Positions 16,483 to 26,285 of a stretch of DNA of 64,000 nucleotides are shown one piece after another (the stretch's first letter is position 1; the number at the start of each line of letters is the position of its first letter). The DNA comes from Streptomyces sp. NRRL F-5126 (GTDB lineage Bacteria; Actinomycetota; Actinomycetes; Streptomycetales; Streptomycetaceae): assembly GCF_000721265.1 (NCBI RefSeq), contig NZ_JOFZ01000007.1, forward strand, positions 124,001 through 188,000, written 5' to 3'. The notes beneath the pieces are model-generated. The model was not told the origin of the DNA, made no database searches, and saw only the letters and a list, made by a program, of their open reading frames with translations. A program made the translations under genes and the position numbers.

Positions 16483-16935
16483 TCAGGGCGTGTACTCGTC
16501 TTCGTCGACGGTGTGCACCGCGGCCTCCTCGGCCGACGCCGCCGCGCCGTCGATACCCACGTCCTCCGCGACCATGTCCTTCTCCGCGTCCGCGTGGGCG
16601 CCCTCGTCCGGCGCCACGAGACGGCCCGACCTCATGCCACCGACCTCGTCGTCGCGGACCTCGCCGTCGCCCTGCGGCAGGTCGCCGATGCCGTCGCCCG
16701 CCACAACGGGCGGGTCGGGGACCTCCTCGGCCAGCCGTTCGTCCAGAGTCTCGCCCTCGTACTGCTCCTCGGCCGTGATGCCCTCGCCCTCGACGCCGAG
16801 CGGGCGCTCCGGCGGCGACCAGCCCTCGTCGTACGGGTCCGCCACGCGGTCGCTGAGGCTGTCCTCCGGGTCGAGGATGCCCTCGTCCTCCCGCACCTCG
16901 GCGTCCGCGTCGGGCTGGTAGACGTCGTCGGCCAT
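16483..16935 (-). CDS. DUF5709 family protein
   Basis: A 150-aa, very acidic soluble protein. The family blocks are easy to see: MADDVYQPD at the start, EDEGILDPEDSLSDRVADPYDEGWSPPERPLG, then RSGRLVAPDEGAHADAEKDMVAEDVGIDGAAASAEEAAVH near the end. Function is unknown; members are common and probably stress-related in Streptomyces. In-frame GTG codons lie upstream (for example at 16959), but the ATG at 16935 gives the usual N-terminus. It is divergent from the NADH dehydrogenase gene, and the 240-nt gap between them must hold both promoters. Confidence 0.8.
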   Translation of the reverse strand: MADDVYQPDADAEVREDEGILDPEDSLSDRVADPYDEGWSPPERPLGVEGEGITAEEQYEGETLDERLAEEVPDPPVVAGDGIGDLPQGDGEVRDDEVGGMRSGRLVAPDEGAHADAEKDMVAEDVGIDGAAASAEEAAVHTVDEDEYTP

Positions 16936-17175
16936 GGGATCGGTGTTCTCTCCGCTCACGTGGATCACCTCGTCGAGTCCGATTGCGTTCGACCCCGGCT
17001 ACCCGGCGCGGACCGCGCTATCCGCGCCGCCCTCGGACGGTCCACATCCCACGCTGCCACCAAACCCGGCGCCGCTCAAACCCCAGGTGGCGGGCGCCGC
17101 GTGTTTGCCACGGCCGACCAGGGGCACGCGGTGCTTTCGTCCGCAGACGCGAAAAGCCATCGACCGGAGTCGAGC

Positions 17176-18498
17176 GTGAGCCAGATGCGCATCGTCATCG
17201 TCGGAGCGGGATTCGCCGGATACGAGACCGCCCGCGTCCTGTCCCAGCGGTTGCGGGGGCGGGCGGAGATCGTCCTGCTGAACCCGACCGACTACTTCCT
17301 CTACCTGCCCCTGCTGCCCCAGGTGGCGGCGGGCGCCCTGGAGGCCAGACGGGTCGCCGTGTCGCTGCCGGACACCCTGCCGCACGTGCGGCTCGTGCTC
17401 GGGGAGGCCGACGAGGTCGACCTGGACGCCGGACGGGTCGGTTACATCGGCCCGGAGGGCAACCGCGGCCGGATCCCCTACGACCGGCTGGTCCTCAGCG
17501 TGGGCAGCGTCAACAAACTGCTGCCCGTGCCCGGAGTCGCCGAGCACGCACATGGGTTCAGGGGCCTGCCCGAGGCGCTCTACCTGCGCGATCACGTGAC
17601 CCGGCAGATCGAACTCGCCGCGGCGGCCGACGACCCGGCCGAGTGCGCCGCCAGGTCCACCTTCGTGGTCGTGGGCGCCGGGTACACCGGCACCGAGGTC
17701 GCCGCGCAGGGCAAGGTGTTCGCCGACGGGATCGTGCGCAGGCAGGGCCACTGGCGCCGTTGCGGCCCCTCGCGCTGGCTGCTGCTCGACGTGGCCCCCC
17801 GGGTACTGCCTGAGCTCGACCGGCGCCTGTCGGACACCGCCGACCGGGTGCTGAGGCAGCGGGGCGTCGAGGTCATGCCCGGTACGTCCGTCAGCGAGGC
17901 GACGGCGCGCGGCGTCACGCTCGACAACGGTGAGCACGTCGACACGCACACCCTCGTGTGGTGCGTGGGGGTGCGGCCCGACCCGCTCGTCTCGGCCGTC
18001 GGCCTGCCCGTGGAACGCGGCAGGCTCGTGGTCGACGCGATGCTGAACGTACCGGGCAGGCCGGAGGTGTTCGCGTGCGGCGACGCCGCGGCCGTGCCCG
18101 ACCTGACCAGGCCGGGTGAGTACACCCCGATGACCGCCCAGCACGCCTCGCGCCAGGGCAAGGCGGCGGCCCGCAACGTCGCCGCGTCCCTCGGGTACGG
18201 GCAGTGGCGGCACTACCGCCACGGCGACCTCGGGTTCGTCGTGGATCTCGGCGGCGCCCAGGCCGCCGCGAATCCGCTCGGCGTACCGCTCGCCGGGCCA
18301 CTCGCGGGGGCCGTCACCCGCGGATACCACTTGGCCGCGATGCCCGCCAACCGTGTCCGCGTGGCCGCGGACTGGCTCTTCGACGCCGCGATGCCGCGTC
18401 AGACCGTCCAGCTCGGCCTGGTGCGTTCGGGCGCGGTGCCGCTGGAGTCGTCGGCGCCCGAACTCGGCAGGGCCGTCGCAGCGAAAGCGAAGGAGTGA
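17176..18498 (+). CDS. ndh: NAD(P)/FAD-dependent oxidoreductase, type II NADH dehydrogenase-like
   Basis: A 440-aa flavoprotein with two Rossmann motifs: GAGFAG at residues 10-15 for FAD and GAGYTG at 167-172 for NAD(P)H. Other marks are YLPLLPQVAAGALEARRVA, the FAD-binding end CGDAAAVPD and MTAQHASRQGKAAARN. This is the NDH-2 layout: oxidation of NADH with quinone reduction at the inner face of the membrane without proton pumping. GGAG at 17165 precedes the GTG at 17176; an in-frame ATG three codons later is the alternative. The transketolase gene follows after 1 nt, so they are co-transcribed. Confidence 0.83.
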   Translation: MSQMRIVIVGAGFAGYETARVLSQRLRGRAEIVLLNPTDYFLYLPLLPQVAAGALEARRVAVSLPDTLPHVRLVLGEADEVDLDAGRVGYIGPEGNRGRIPYDRLVLSVGSVNKLLPVPGVAEHAHGFRGLPEALYLRDHVTRQIELAAAADDPAECAARSTFVVVGAGYTGTEVAAQGKVFADGIVRRQGHWRRCGPSRWLLLDVAPRVLPELDRRLSDTADRVLRQRGVEVMPGTSVSEATARGVTLDNGEHVDTHTLVWCVGVRPDPLVSAVGLPVERGRLVVDAMLNVPGRPEVFACGDAAAVPDLTRPGEYTPMTAQHASRQGKAAARNVAASLGYGQWRHYRHGDLGFVVDLGGAQAAANPLGVPLAGPLAGAVTRGYHLAAMPANRVRVAADWLFDAAMPRQTVQLGLVRSGAVPLESSAPELGRAVAAKAKE

Positions 18499-18499
18499 C

Positions 18500-20344
18500 A
18501 TGGACACCCGTGAAATGGCAGAACTCGCACAGCAGCTGAGGGTCGACTCGGTACGCGTCGCCGACCGCGCGGGCTCCGGCCACCCGACATCCTCCATGTC
18601 GGCGGCCGACTTGATGGCCGTACTGCTCGCGGGCCACCTCCGCTACGACTTCGGCAACCCCGGACACCCGGGCAACGACCGGCTGATCTTCTCCAAGGGG
18701 CACGCGTCGCCCCTGCTGTACTCGATGTACCTGGCCGCGGGCGCCATCGACGAGCAGGAATTCCTCACCTACCGCACCCTCGGCAGCCGCCTGGAGGGCC
18801 ACCCCACGCCCCGCCTGCCCTGGGTGGACGTGGCCACCGGATCCCTCGGGCAGGGCCTGCCGGTCGGCGTCGGCATGGCGCTCGCCAACCAGCGCCTCGA
18901 ACACACGCCGCACCGGGTGTGGGTCCTGTCCGGCGACAGCGAGATGGCCGAGGGGTCGGTCTGGGAGGCCGCCGAACACGCCGGGGACCAGCACCTGGAC
19001 GCGCTCACCCTGATCATCGACGTCAACCGGCTCGGCCAGCGCGGCCCCACGCGTCACCAGCGCGACCTGTCCGCCTACGGCAGGCGCCTGCGCGCCTTCG
19101 ACTGGCACACCATCGAGATCGACGGCCACGACATCGAGGCCGTCGAGCGGGCCTTGGGCGAGGCCGAGTCGACCGCCGGGCGGCCCACCGCGATCATCGC
19201 CGGCACCCGCAAGGGCCGCGGCGTACGCGCCGTGGAGGACCGCGAGGGCATGCACGGCAAGCCCGTCAAGGACGCCGAGGCCGCCGTGGAGGAACTCGGC
19301 GGCAGGCGCTCGATCAGGGTGGACGTGCACCGGCCCGGCGAGCCCGCGCAGGAGACCGGGCCACGCCACCGCGAACTGCGGCTGCCGCGGTACGAGCTCG
19401 GCGAAACGGTGCCCACACGCGACGCGTTCGGCGAGGCGCTGACCGCGCTCGGCCACGCCTACGAGGACGTCGTCGTGCTCGACGGCGAGGTCGGCGACTC
19501 CACGCGCGCGGAGTACTTCGCCAAGGAGCACCCCGACCGGTACTTCGAGTGCTACATCGCGGAGCAGCAGATGGTGGCCGCGGCGGTGGGCATGCAGGCG
19601 GTCGGGCGGGTCCCGTACGCGGCCACCTTCGCGGCCTTCCTGACGCGCGCCCACGACTTCCTGCGCATGGCCGCTGTCAGCCGCGCCTCGCTGAACGTCG
19701 TCGGTTCCCACGCGGGCGTGTCCATCGGCGAGGACGGCCCCTCCCAGATGGGCGTCGAGGACATCGCGATGTTCCGCGCGATCCACGGCTCGACCGTGCT
19801 CCAGCCGTGCGACGCGAACCAGGCCGCCTGCCTGGTCGCCGCCATGCACGAGCTGGACGGCGTGCGCTACCTGCGCACGATGCGCAGCGGCACCCCGGTG
19901 ATCTACGGGCCCGGCGAGGAGTTCCCCGTCGGCGGCAGCAAGGTGCTGCGCCGGTCGGACGCGGACCGCGTCACCCTGCTCGGCACCGGCGTCACCGTGC
20001 ACGAGTGCCTGGCCGCTGCCGACGCGCTGGCGAAGGACGGCATCCCCGTCCGCGTCATCGACATGTACAGCCTCAAGCCCGTCGACGAGCACGTGCTGAT
20101 GGCGGCGGCCGAGGACACGGAGTGCCTGATCACGGTCGAGGACCACCACCCGCAGGGCGGCCTCGGCGATGCGGTGGCCGAGGCGTTCGCCGACGCCAGG
20201 CCCGCGCCGCGCCGCCTGGTCAGGCTGGCCGTCACCGACATGCCCGGCTCCGGCACCGGCGAGGAGCAGCGCCGCGCCGCCGGCATCGACGCCGAGTCGA
20301 TCGCGGCCGGCGTGCGGCTGCTCACCGAAAAGATCATCCGCTGA
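18500..20344 (+). CDS. tkt: Transketolase
   Basis: A 614-aa single-chain transketolase, shorter than the usual bacterial enzyme of about 670-700 aa and closer to the short form. The thiamine diphosphate motif starts GDSEMAEGS at residues 145-153 and runs to LIIDVN. The pyrimidine-binding domain has RYFECYIAEQQMVAAAVGMQ, and the C-terminal domain LLGTGVTVHECLAAADAL. It moves two-carbon ketol units between sugar phosphates in the pentose phosphate pathway. AGGAG lies just before the ATG. With the phosphoketolase 1.7 kb downstream it would supply or use xylulose 5-phosphate, suggesting one carbon pathway. Whether this is the main or a second transketolase cannot be seen here. Confidence 0.88.
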   Translation: MDTREMAELAQQLRVDSVRVADRAGSGHPTSSMSAADLMAVLLAGHLRYDFGNPGHPGNDRLIFSKGHASPLLYSMYLAAGAIDEQEFLTYRTLGSRLEGHPTPRLPWVDVATGSLGQGLPVGVGMALANQRLEHTPHRVWVLSGDSEMAEGSVWEAAEHAGDQHLDALTLIIDVNRLGQRGPTRHQRDLSAYGRRLRAFDWHTIEIDGHDIEAVERALGEAESTAGRPTAIIAGTRKGRGVRAVEDREGMHGKPVKDAEAAVEELGGRRSIRVDVHRPGEPAQETGPRHRELRLPRYELGETVPTRDAFGEALTALGHAYEDVVVLDGEVGDSTRAEYFAKEHPDRYFECYIAEQQMVAAAVGMQAVGRVPYAATFAAFLTRAHDFLRMAAVSRASLNVVGSHAGVSIGEDGPSQMGVEDIAMFRAIHGSTVLQPCDANQAACLVAAMHELDGVRYLRTMRSGTPVIYGPGEEFPVGGSKVLRRSDADRVTLLGTGVTVHECLAAADALAKDGIPVRVIDMYSLKPVDEHVLMAAAEDTECLITVEDHHPQGGLGDAVAEAFADARPAPRRLVRLAVTDMPGSGTGEEQRRAAGIDAESIAAGVRLLTEKIIR

Positions 20345-20370
20345 CCGTGGCGGCGCCGTGGACCGTGCAT

Positions 20371-20434
20371 GAACCCTCCCGATTGGTTACCCGTCCCCTG
20401 CGGGTGCGTCGGCCAGCCCCTCCCGGGAGGGTTC
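20371..20434 (+). terminator. Inverted repeat between transketolase and aldehyde dehydrogenase genes
   Basis: GAACCCTCCCG (20371-20381) is the exact reverse complement of CGGGAGGGTTC (20424-20434), with 42 nt between them. It could be a partial terminator or an operator. The long loop makes the terminator reading uncertain. Confidence 0.4.
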
Positions 20435-20550
20435 GGCAGTGAGCCCCCGCTCCGCCGCCCCCGGCACCGCCGGTGGGCGGCGGAGTCCGTGTTGCGCCGT
20501 CCAAGAGGCCACCTCAAGGTCGTAACCAACCACTCCAGGAGGAACCGGTC

Positions 20551-21948
20551 ATGCCGATCGCGACGGTGAACCCCGCCACGGGGGAGACGCTCAAGACGTT
20601 CGACCCGCTGGGGCCCGAGGACGTCGAGCGCATGCTCGCCACGGCGTACGACACGTCCAGGGCCTACCGCACCACGTCGTTCCAGGAGCGCGCCCGCCTG
20701 CTCGGCCGCGCCGCCGACCTCCTCGAACAGGACGCCCCGGACATCGGCCGCACCATCACCACCGAGATGGGCAAGCCGGTCGCACAGGCACGCGCCGAGG
20801 CCGCCAAGTGCGCCAAGGCGATGCGCTGGTACGCGGCGCACGCCGAGGAGCTGCTCGCCGACGAGCACCCCTCGGACGCGGACGTGAAGGACTCCGGCGC
20901 CTTTGCCGCGCGCGTCGTGTTCCGGCCGCTCGGCGTGGTGCTCGCCGTGATGCCGTGGAACTTCCCCCTGTGGCAGGTGGTGCGGTTCGCGGCCCCGGCC
21001 CTGATGGCCGGGAACGTCGGGCTGCTCAAGCACGCGTCCAACGTGCCGCAGACGGCCCTCTACCTGGAGGACCTCTTCCGCAGGGCCGGCTTCCCCGAGG
21101 GCTGCTTCCAGACCCTGCTGATCGGTTCCGACGCCATCGAGTCCGTCCTGCGCGACCCGCGCGTCGCCGCCGCCACGCTCACCGGCAGTGAACCCGCCGG
21201 CCGCTCCGTCGCGTCCATCGCCGGCGACGAGGTCAAGAAGACGGTGCTGGAACTCGGCGGCAGCGACCCGTTCGTCGTGATGGACTCCGCCGACATCGTG
21301 AAGGCCGCGAAGACCGCCGTCACCGCGCGGGTGCAGAACACCGGGCAGTCGTGCATCGCGGCCAAGCGGTTCGTCGTGCACACCGACGTGTACGACGCCT
21401 TCGCGGAGCGGTTCACCTCCGCCATGCGCGAGTTGACCGTCGGCGACCCGATGGACGAGGACACCGACGTCGGCCCGCTCTCCGGCGAGCAGGGCCGCGC
21501 CGACCTCGAGGAGCTCGTCGCAGACGCCGTCAGCCGTGGCGCGCAGGTCCTCTGCGGGGGCGGGCGGCCCGACGGCGCCGGCGCGGGCTGGTTCTACGAG
21601 CCGACGGTGCTCGCCGGCGTCACCCCCGAGATGCGCGTCCACCGGGAGGAGACGTTCGGACCCGTCGCCACCCTCTACCGGGTCGCGAACCTCGACGAGG
21701 CGGTGGCCGTCGCCAACGACACACCGTTCGGACTCAGCTCCAACGTGTGGACGCGCGACGAGCAGGACATCGAGCGGTTCGTCCGCGACCTGGAAGCCGG
21801 CGGCGTGTACGTCAACGGCATGACCGCCTCGCACCCCGCGTTCCCGTTCGGTGGCGTCAAACGCTCCGGCTACGGGCGCGAGCTCGCGGGCCACGGCATC
21901 AGGGAGTTCTGCAACATCACCACCGTGTGGCGCGGCGCCCAGGACTGA
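20551..21948 (+). CDS. gabD: Aldehyde dehydrogenase, succinate-semialdehyde dehydrogenase-like
   Basis: A 465-aa NAD(P)-dependent aldehyde dehydrogenase. The catalytic cysteine is C268 in [12 protein letters not shown] and the general base is E234 in [12 protein letters not shown]. The cofactor-binding strand is [22 protein letters not shown], and it ends in [23 protein letters not shown]. Length and the [13 protein letters not shown] start match the shorter succinate-semialdehyde dehydrogenase group. It would oxidise an aldehyde to the acid while making NAD(P)H. AGGAGGAA gives a strong ribosome site. It stands between transketolase and phosphoketolase; an inverted repeat in the 206-nt upstream gap suggests partly separate control. 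Confidence 0.83.
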   Translation: MPIATVNPATGETLKTFDPLGPEDVERMLATAYDTSRAYRTTSFQERARLLGRAADLLEQDAPDIGRTITTEMGKPVAQARAEAAKCAKAMRWYAAHAEELLADEHPSDADVKDSGAFAARVVFRPLGVVLAVMPWNFPLWQVVRFAAPALMAGNVGLLKHASNVPQTALYLEDLFRRAGFPEGCFQTLLIGSDAIESVLRDPRVAAATLTGSEPAGRSVASIAGDEVKKTVLELGGSDPFVVMDSADIVKAAKTAVTARVQNTGQSCIAAKRFVVHTDVYDAFAERFTSAMRELTVGDPMDEDTDVGPLSGEQGRADLEELVADAVSRGAQVLCGGGRPDGAGAGWFYEPTVLAGVTPEMRVHREETFGPVATLYRVANLDEAVAVANDTPFGLSSNVWTRDEQDIERFVRDLEAGGVYVNGMTASHPAFPFGGVKRSGYGRELAGHGIREFCNITTVWRGAQD

Positions 21949-22030
21949 CCGCCCCGCTGCCCGCCGCCACGCCGACGCGCCGCCCCGGCACGGGGTGCCA
22001 CCGCCCAGGGAAACGAGCAGGGAGAAGAAC

Positions 22031-24412
22031 ATGCACCAGGCGAAGACCCCCGCTGAGCGGCTCACCGACGCCGACCTGGCGGCGCTCGACGCGCACTGGC
22101 GCGCCGCGAACTACCTCGCCGTGGGCCAGATCTACCTGATGGCCAACCCCCTGCTGCGCGAGCCGCTGGCACCCGAGCACATCAAGCCGAGGCTGCTCGG
22201 GCACTGGGGGACGTCACCGGGGCTCAACCTCGTCCACACCCACCTGAACCGGGTGATCAAGGACCGCGGCCTCGACGCGCTGTGCGTGTGGGGGCCAGGA
22301 CACGGCGGTCCCGCCGTCCTCGCCAACTCCTGGATCGAGGGCACCTACGGGGAGACCTATCCGGACGTCGGCCGAGACCGTGCGGGCATGGAGCGGCTGT
22401 TCGAACAGTTCTCCTTCCCCGGTGGGGTGCCCAGCCACGTCGCGCCCGAGACACCCGGCTCCATCCACGAGGGCGGCGAGCTGGGCTACTCGCTCGCCCA
22501 CGCCTACGGCGCGGCCCTCGACAACCCGGAACTCCTGGTCGCGTGTGTGATCGGGGACGGCGAGGCGGAGACGGGCCCCCTGGCCGCCTCCTGGCATGCG
22601 AACAAGTTCCTCGACCCTGTCCACGACGGCGCCGTGCTGCCGATCCTCCACCTCAACGGGTACAAGATCGCCAATCCCGCGGTACTCGCCCGGCTGCCCG
22701 AGGACGAACTCGACGAGCTGCTGCGCGGATACGGCCACGAGCCGATCCACGTCACCGGCGACGAGCCGCTCGCCGTGCACCGAGCCATGGCGGTGGCGAT
22801 GGACGGGGCGCTCGACACCATCGGCGGCATCCAGCGCGCCGCCCGCGAGGGCAGCGACGCCGAGCGCCCCCGGTGGCCCGTGATCGTGCTGCGCACGCCG
22901 AAGGGGTGGACGGGACCGCGCGAGGTGGACGGGCAGCCCGTCGAGGGGACCTGGCGGGCACACCAGGTCCCGCTGAGCGGGGTGCGCACCAACCCCGGTC
23001 ACCTGCGCCAACTCGAGGCCTGGCTGCGCTCGTACCGTCCCGACGACCTGTTCGACGAGAGCGGCGCACCGCTGCCCGAGCTGCTGCGCTTCGTGCCCGA
23101 GGGGACCCGCAGGCTGGGCGCCACACCGTACGCGAACGGCGGGCTGATGCTGCGCGAACTTCCGCTGCCGCCGCTGACGGAGCACGCCGTGCCCGTCGAA
23201 CGTCCCGGCACCGTGCTGCACGAGCCGACCAAGATCCTCGGCGCGCTGCTCGAGGACGTGATGGCGGCGACCGCCGGGCGCCGCGACTTCCGTGTCGTCG
23301 GGCCCGACGAGACCGCGTCCAACCGCCTCGGCGCCCTCTACGAGGCCACGGACAAGGCGTGGGACGCGCTCACGCTCCCCACCGACGAGCACCTGGCGCG
23401 CGGCGGCCGCGTGATGGAGATCCTCTCCGAGCACGTCTGCCAGGGCTGGCTCGAGGGCTACCTCCTGACGGGCCGCCACGGCCTGTTCTCCAGCTACGAG
23501 GCGTTCGCGCACATCGTGGACTCGATGGTCAACCAGCACATCAAGTGGCTGCGCACCTCGCGCAGGCTGACGTGGCGCCGCCCCATCGCCTCCCTCAACT
23601 ACCTGCTCACGTCGCACGTGTGGCGCCAGGACCACAACGGCTTCTCGCACCAGGACCCGGGCTTCGTCGACCACGTGCTCAACAAGAGCCCCGAAGTGGT
23701 GCGCGTCTACCTGCCGCCGGACACCAACACGCTGCTTTCGGTGGCCGACCACGCGCTGCGCAGCCGCGACTACGTCAACGTGATCGTCGCGGGCAAGCAG
23801 CCCACATTCGACTGGCTCACGATGGACGAGGCGATCGCTCACTGCACCAGGGGCCTCGGCGTGTGGGCCTGGGCCGGCACGGAGGACGGCACGCGGGAGC
23901 CCGACGCCGTACTCGCCTGCGCCGGCGACGTGCCGACGCAGGAGACGCTCGCGGCGGCCGACCTGCTGCGGCGCCACCTGCCCGAGCTCGTCCTGCGCGT
24001 GGTCAACGTCGTCGACATGGCGCGCCTGCTGCCGCACGAGGAACACCCGCACGGTATGCGGGAGTCCGAGTACGACGCGCTGTTCACCCGGGACAAGCCG
24101 GTGATCTTCGCCTACCACGGCTACCCCTGGCTGATCCACCGGCTCGCGTACCGGCGCGCGGGCCACACGAACCTCCACGTGCGCGGGTACAAGGAGGAGG
24201 GCACGACCACCACGCCCTTCGACATGGTGGTCAAGAACGACCTGGACAGGTACCGGCTCGTCATGGACGTGATCGACCGCGTGCCCGGGCTCGGCGTGCG
24301 GGCGGTCGCGGTGCGCCAGGCCATGGCCGACGCGCGGGCACGCCACCACGCGTGGATCCGCGAGCACGGCACGGACCTGCCCGAGGTCGCGGAGTGGACG
24401 TGGCAGGGCTGA
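22031..24412 (+). CDS. xfp: Phosphoketolase (xylulose 5-phosphate/fructose 6-phosphate)
   Basis: A 793-aa thiamine diphosphate enzyme of full family length. It splits xylulose 5-phosphate (or fructose 6-phosphate) with phosphate into acetyl phosphate plus glyceraldehyde 3-phosphate (or erythrose 4-phosphate). Visible motifs are [31 protein letters not shown], the cofactor motif [11 protein letters not shown] at residues 175-185 with [11 protein letters not shown], and [43 protein letters not shown] precedes the start. It follows the aldehyde dehydrogenase by 82 nt. Together with the transketolase it forms a phosphoketolase shunt that yields acetyl phosphate without losing carbon as CO2. Confidence 0.93.
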   Translation: MHQAKTPAERLTDADLAALDAHWRAANYLAVGQIYLMANPLLREPLAPEHIKPRLLGHWGTSPGLNLVHTHLNRVIKDRGLDALCVWGPGHGGPAVLANSWIEGTYGETYPDVGRDRAGMERLFEQFSFPGGVPSHVAPETPGSIHEGGELGYSLAHAYGAALDNPELLVACVIGDGEAETGPLAASWHANKFLDPVHDGAVLPILHLNGYKIANPAVLARLPEDELDELLRGYGHEPIHVTGDEPLAVHRAMAVAMDGALDTIGGIQRAAREGSDAERPRWPVIVLRTPKGWTGPREVDGQPVEGTWRAHQVPLSGVRTNPGHLRQLEAWLRSYRPDDLFDESGAPLPELLRFVPEGTRRLGATPYANGGLMLRELPLPPLTEHAVPVERPGTVLHEPTKILGALLEDVMAATAGRRDFRVVGPDETASNRLGALYEATDKAWDALTLPTDEHLARGGRVMEILSEHVCQGWLEGYLLTGRHGLFSSYEAFAHIVDSMVNQHIKWLRTSRRLTWRRPIASLNYLLTSHVWRQDHNGFSHQDPGFVDHVLNKSPEVVRVYLPPDTNTLLSVADHALRSRDYVNVIVAGKQPTFDWLTMDEAIAHCTRGLGVWAWAGTEDGTREPDAVLACAGDVPTQETLAAADLLRRHLPELVLRVVNVVDMARLLPHEEHPHGMRESEYDALFTRDKPVIFAYHGYPWLIHRLAYRRAGHTNLHVRGYKEEGTTTTPFDMVVKNDLDRYRLVMDVIDRVPGLGVRAVAVRQAMADARARHHAWIREHGTDLPEVAEWTWQG

Positions 24413-24482
24413 CGGCCGGCGCCGGCGGGACGGCACGGGAAGGGACGCTGACGATGACGGCGGCAGACAGGTGCGCGCGGCG

Positions 24483-25403
24483 ATGAGCGGCGGCGCGAAA
24501 GGCGGCCCGCGGACGGTACGGGCGGGACGCAGGATGATCGAGGTGCACCGGCCGGACAAGGTCCTCTTCCCCGGCCGCGAGCTGACCAAGGCCGACCTGG
24601 TCACGCACTACCACGACCTGGCCCCGTACATCGTGCCCGAGCTGAGGGGCAGGCCGCTCATGCTGGAGCGCCACCCCGACGGCCTGGCGGGGCCGCGGTT
24701 CATGCAGAAGAACATCCCGGAGTCGTACCCCGGGTGGATCCGCCGCGCCGAGCTGGAGAAGCAGGGCGGCACGGTCACCCACGCCGTGTGCGACGACACG
24801 GCCACCCTGCTCTACCTGGCTGACCAGGCGTGCCTCACCTTCCACCGCTGGCAGGCGCGCGCGGACCGTCCTGACAACCCGGACCGCCTCGTCTTCGACC
24901 TCGACCCGGCGGGCGACGACTTCGAGCAGGTGCGCTCGGCCGCCGGGCTGCTGGGCGAGCTGCTGGGCGATCTCGAACTGCCCGGCGCCCTGATGACCAC
25001 GGGATCGCGCGGCCTGCACGTGATCGTCAAGCTGGACCGCCGTGCGGGGTTCGACGAGGTACGGGAGTTCGCCGGAGAGGTGGCCGAGGCGCTGGCCGCC
25101 CGTGACCCTGACCACCTCACGACCGAGGTGCGCACGCAGGCGCGTGGCGGCCGCCTCTACCTGGACATCCAGCGCAACGCGTACGCCCAGACGTCGGTCG
25201 CGCCGTACTCGGTGCGCGCCAAGGAGGGCGCGCCCGTCGCGACGCCCATCAGCTGGGACCAGCTCGGCGACCCCGGTCTGCACGCCAGGCGCTGGAGCGT
25301 CGGCACGGTCCTGGAGCAGGCAAGGAAAGACCCCTGGTCGGACGTGCCGGCCAGGGGCAGGGGACTCGGTCGGGCGAGGCGCCGCCTCAGGTCACTGCGG
25401 TGA
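24483..25403 (+). CDS. Stand-alone LigD polymerase-domain protein (NHEJ primase-polymerase)
   Basis: A 306-aa archaeo-eukaryotic primase-fold protein equal to the polymerase domain of LigD, without ligase or nuclease domains. Marks: EVHRPDKVLFPGRELTKADLVTHY, the metal-binding DLDP in LVFDLDPAGDDFEQV, and TTGSRGLHVIV. It fills or extends DNA ends, often with ribonucleotides, during non-homologous end joining. A ku gene lies about 8 kb downstream. Its ATG overlaps the stop of a 10-codon open frame at 24454-24486 (ATGA), which has its own AAGGGA. The true start could be coupled to this leader. The last 12 nt overlap the convergent TPR gene. Confidence 0.87.
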   Translation: MSGGAKGGPRTVRAGRRMIEVHRPDKVLFPGRELTKADLVTHYHDLAPYIVPELRGRPLMLERHPDGLAGPRFMQKNIPESYPGWIRRAELEKQGGTVTHAVCDDTATLLYLADQACLTFHRWQARADRPDNPDRLVFDLDPAGDDFEQVRSAAGLLGELLGDLELPGALMTTGSRGLHVIVKLDRRAGFDEVREFAGEVAEALAARDPDHLTTEVRTQARGGRLYLDIQRNAYAQTSVAPYSVRAKEGAPVATPISWDQLGDPGLHARRWSVGTVLEQARKDPWSDVPARGRGLGRARRRLRSLR

Positions 25404-25787
25404 GACGGTCACACGGCTGCCCTGGCCGCTCTCCGCGTACGGCTCGCCGCTGAACGCGGCGGCGATCCGCAGCTGGGTGGCCGCCTCGTCGGCCTTGCCC
25501 TGGCGCTCGAGCGTCCTGCCGAGCATCAGGCGGGCGTACGACTCGACGGGGTCGAGCTCCAGCACGGCGCGCAGCTCGTCCTCGGCCTTGCGCAGGCGCG
25601 CGGAGTGGTAGTAGGCGCGGGCCAGCAGCAGGCGCGGGGCGACCTGAGCGGGCTCCTCGGCGACGAGCCCGCCGAGGATGCGCGCGGCGCTCACGTACTC
25701 CTTGGCGTCGAAGAACATCCGCGCGCGCTCCCACCGCTCGGCCGGCGTGCCGTACTCGTAGTACGCCGAAACATTGTGCTCTCCCAC
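25392..25787 (-). CDS. Tetratricopeptide repeat protein
   Basis: A 131-aa soluble protein, nearly all helical, with about two to three TPR units: PAERWERARMFFDAKEYVSAARILGGLVAEEP, APRLLLARAYYHSARLRKAEDELRAVLELDP and SYARLMLGRTLERQGKADEAATQLRIAAA. The GTG start at 25787 is preceded by GAGGAGGG at a good distance. TPRs make protein-protein contacts; the partner is unknown. It is convergent with and slightly overlaps the LigD polymerase gene. AT-rich sequence at about 25845-25870 upstream is its likely promoter. Confidence 0.8.
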   Translation of the reverse strand: MGEHNVSAYYEYGTPAERWERARMFFDAKEYVSAARILGGLVAEEPAQVAPRLLLARAYYHSARLRKAEDELRAVLELDPVESYARLMLGRTLERQGKADEAATQLRIAAAFSGEPYAESGQGSRVTVSPQ

Positions 25788-25886
25788 AGGACCCTCCTCA
25801 CGGGCCGGCTGCTGACTGACAGCCCTGACAACCGGAGCGGGTAGTTGAATATTCCACAGCTATGTGTGGGGGAGTCCCTCGCGGTC

Positions 25887-26249
25887 TCAGCCGGTCGGGC
25901 CGGCGGCCGCGTGCCCGGAGAGCGCGAGCGCCGGGTCCTGGCCCGCCCAGTGCGCGAGCGGCGCCACGGGCAGCGTGGAGCCGATCTCCCGCTCCGCTGC
26001 GCCGAGCCACGCGGCCAGCCGGGCGTCGCTCGCCGCGGGAGGCGGAGCCAGGTCGCACAGGACCGGGTGCTGGCGCAGCAGTTCGGGAGCGCACTCGTCG
26101 ACGGCGCGCTGGCGCTGCCAGGGTTCGAGACGGGCGCCGGTCATCCAGTGGAGCAGGGCGGTGCGGCCGTCCTTCCGCCTCCGGGGCAGCCGGCCGGGCG
26201 CCGTGACGCCGAGGATGTCCGCCAGGGGCACGCTGCGCGTTTCACTCAT
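25887..26249 (-). CDS. Hypothetical protein, third gene of the RiPP locus
   Basis: A 120-aa protein with a basic N-terminal part (PGRLPRRRKDGRTALLHWMTGARLEPWQRQRAVDECAP) and an Ala/Pro-rich C-terminus ending HAAAGPTG. No signal peptide, membrane helix or known domain is visible. An in-frame GTG at 26264 is an alternative start. It begins about 36 nt after the P450 gene on the same strand, so co-transcription with precursor and P450 is likely. It could be an accessory factor for processing or regulation, or a bystander. Confidence 0.6.
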   Translation of the reverse strand: MSETRSVPLADILGVTAPGRLPRRRKDGRTALLHWMTGARLEPWQRQRAVDECAPELLRQHPVLCDLAPPPAASDARLAAWLGAAEREIGSTLPVAPLAHWAGQDPALALSGHAAAGPTG

Positions 26250-26285
26250 GGCGCCATCCTGCACCGTCCGCGGTGCCCTGTGGGG

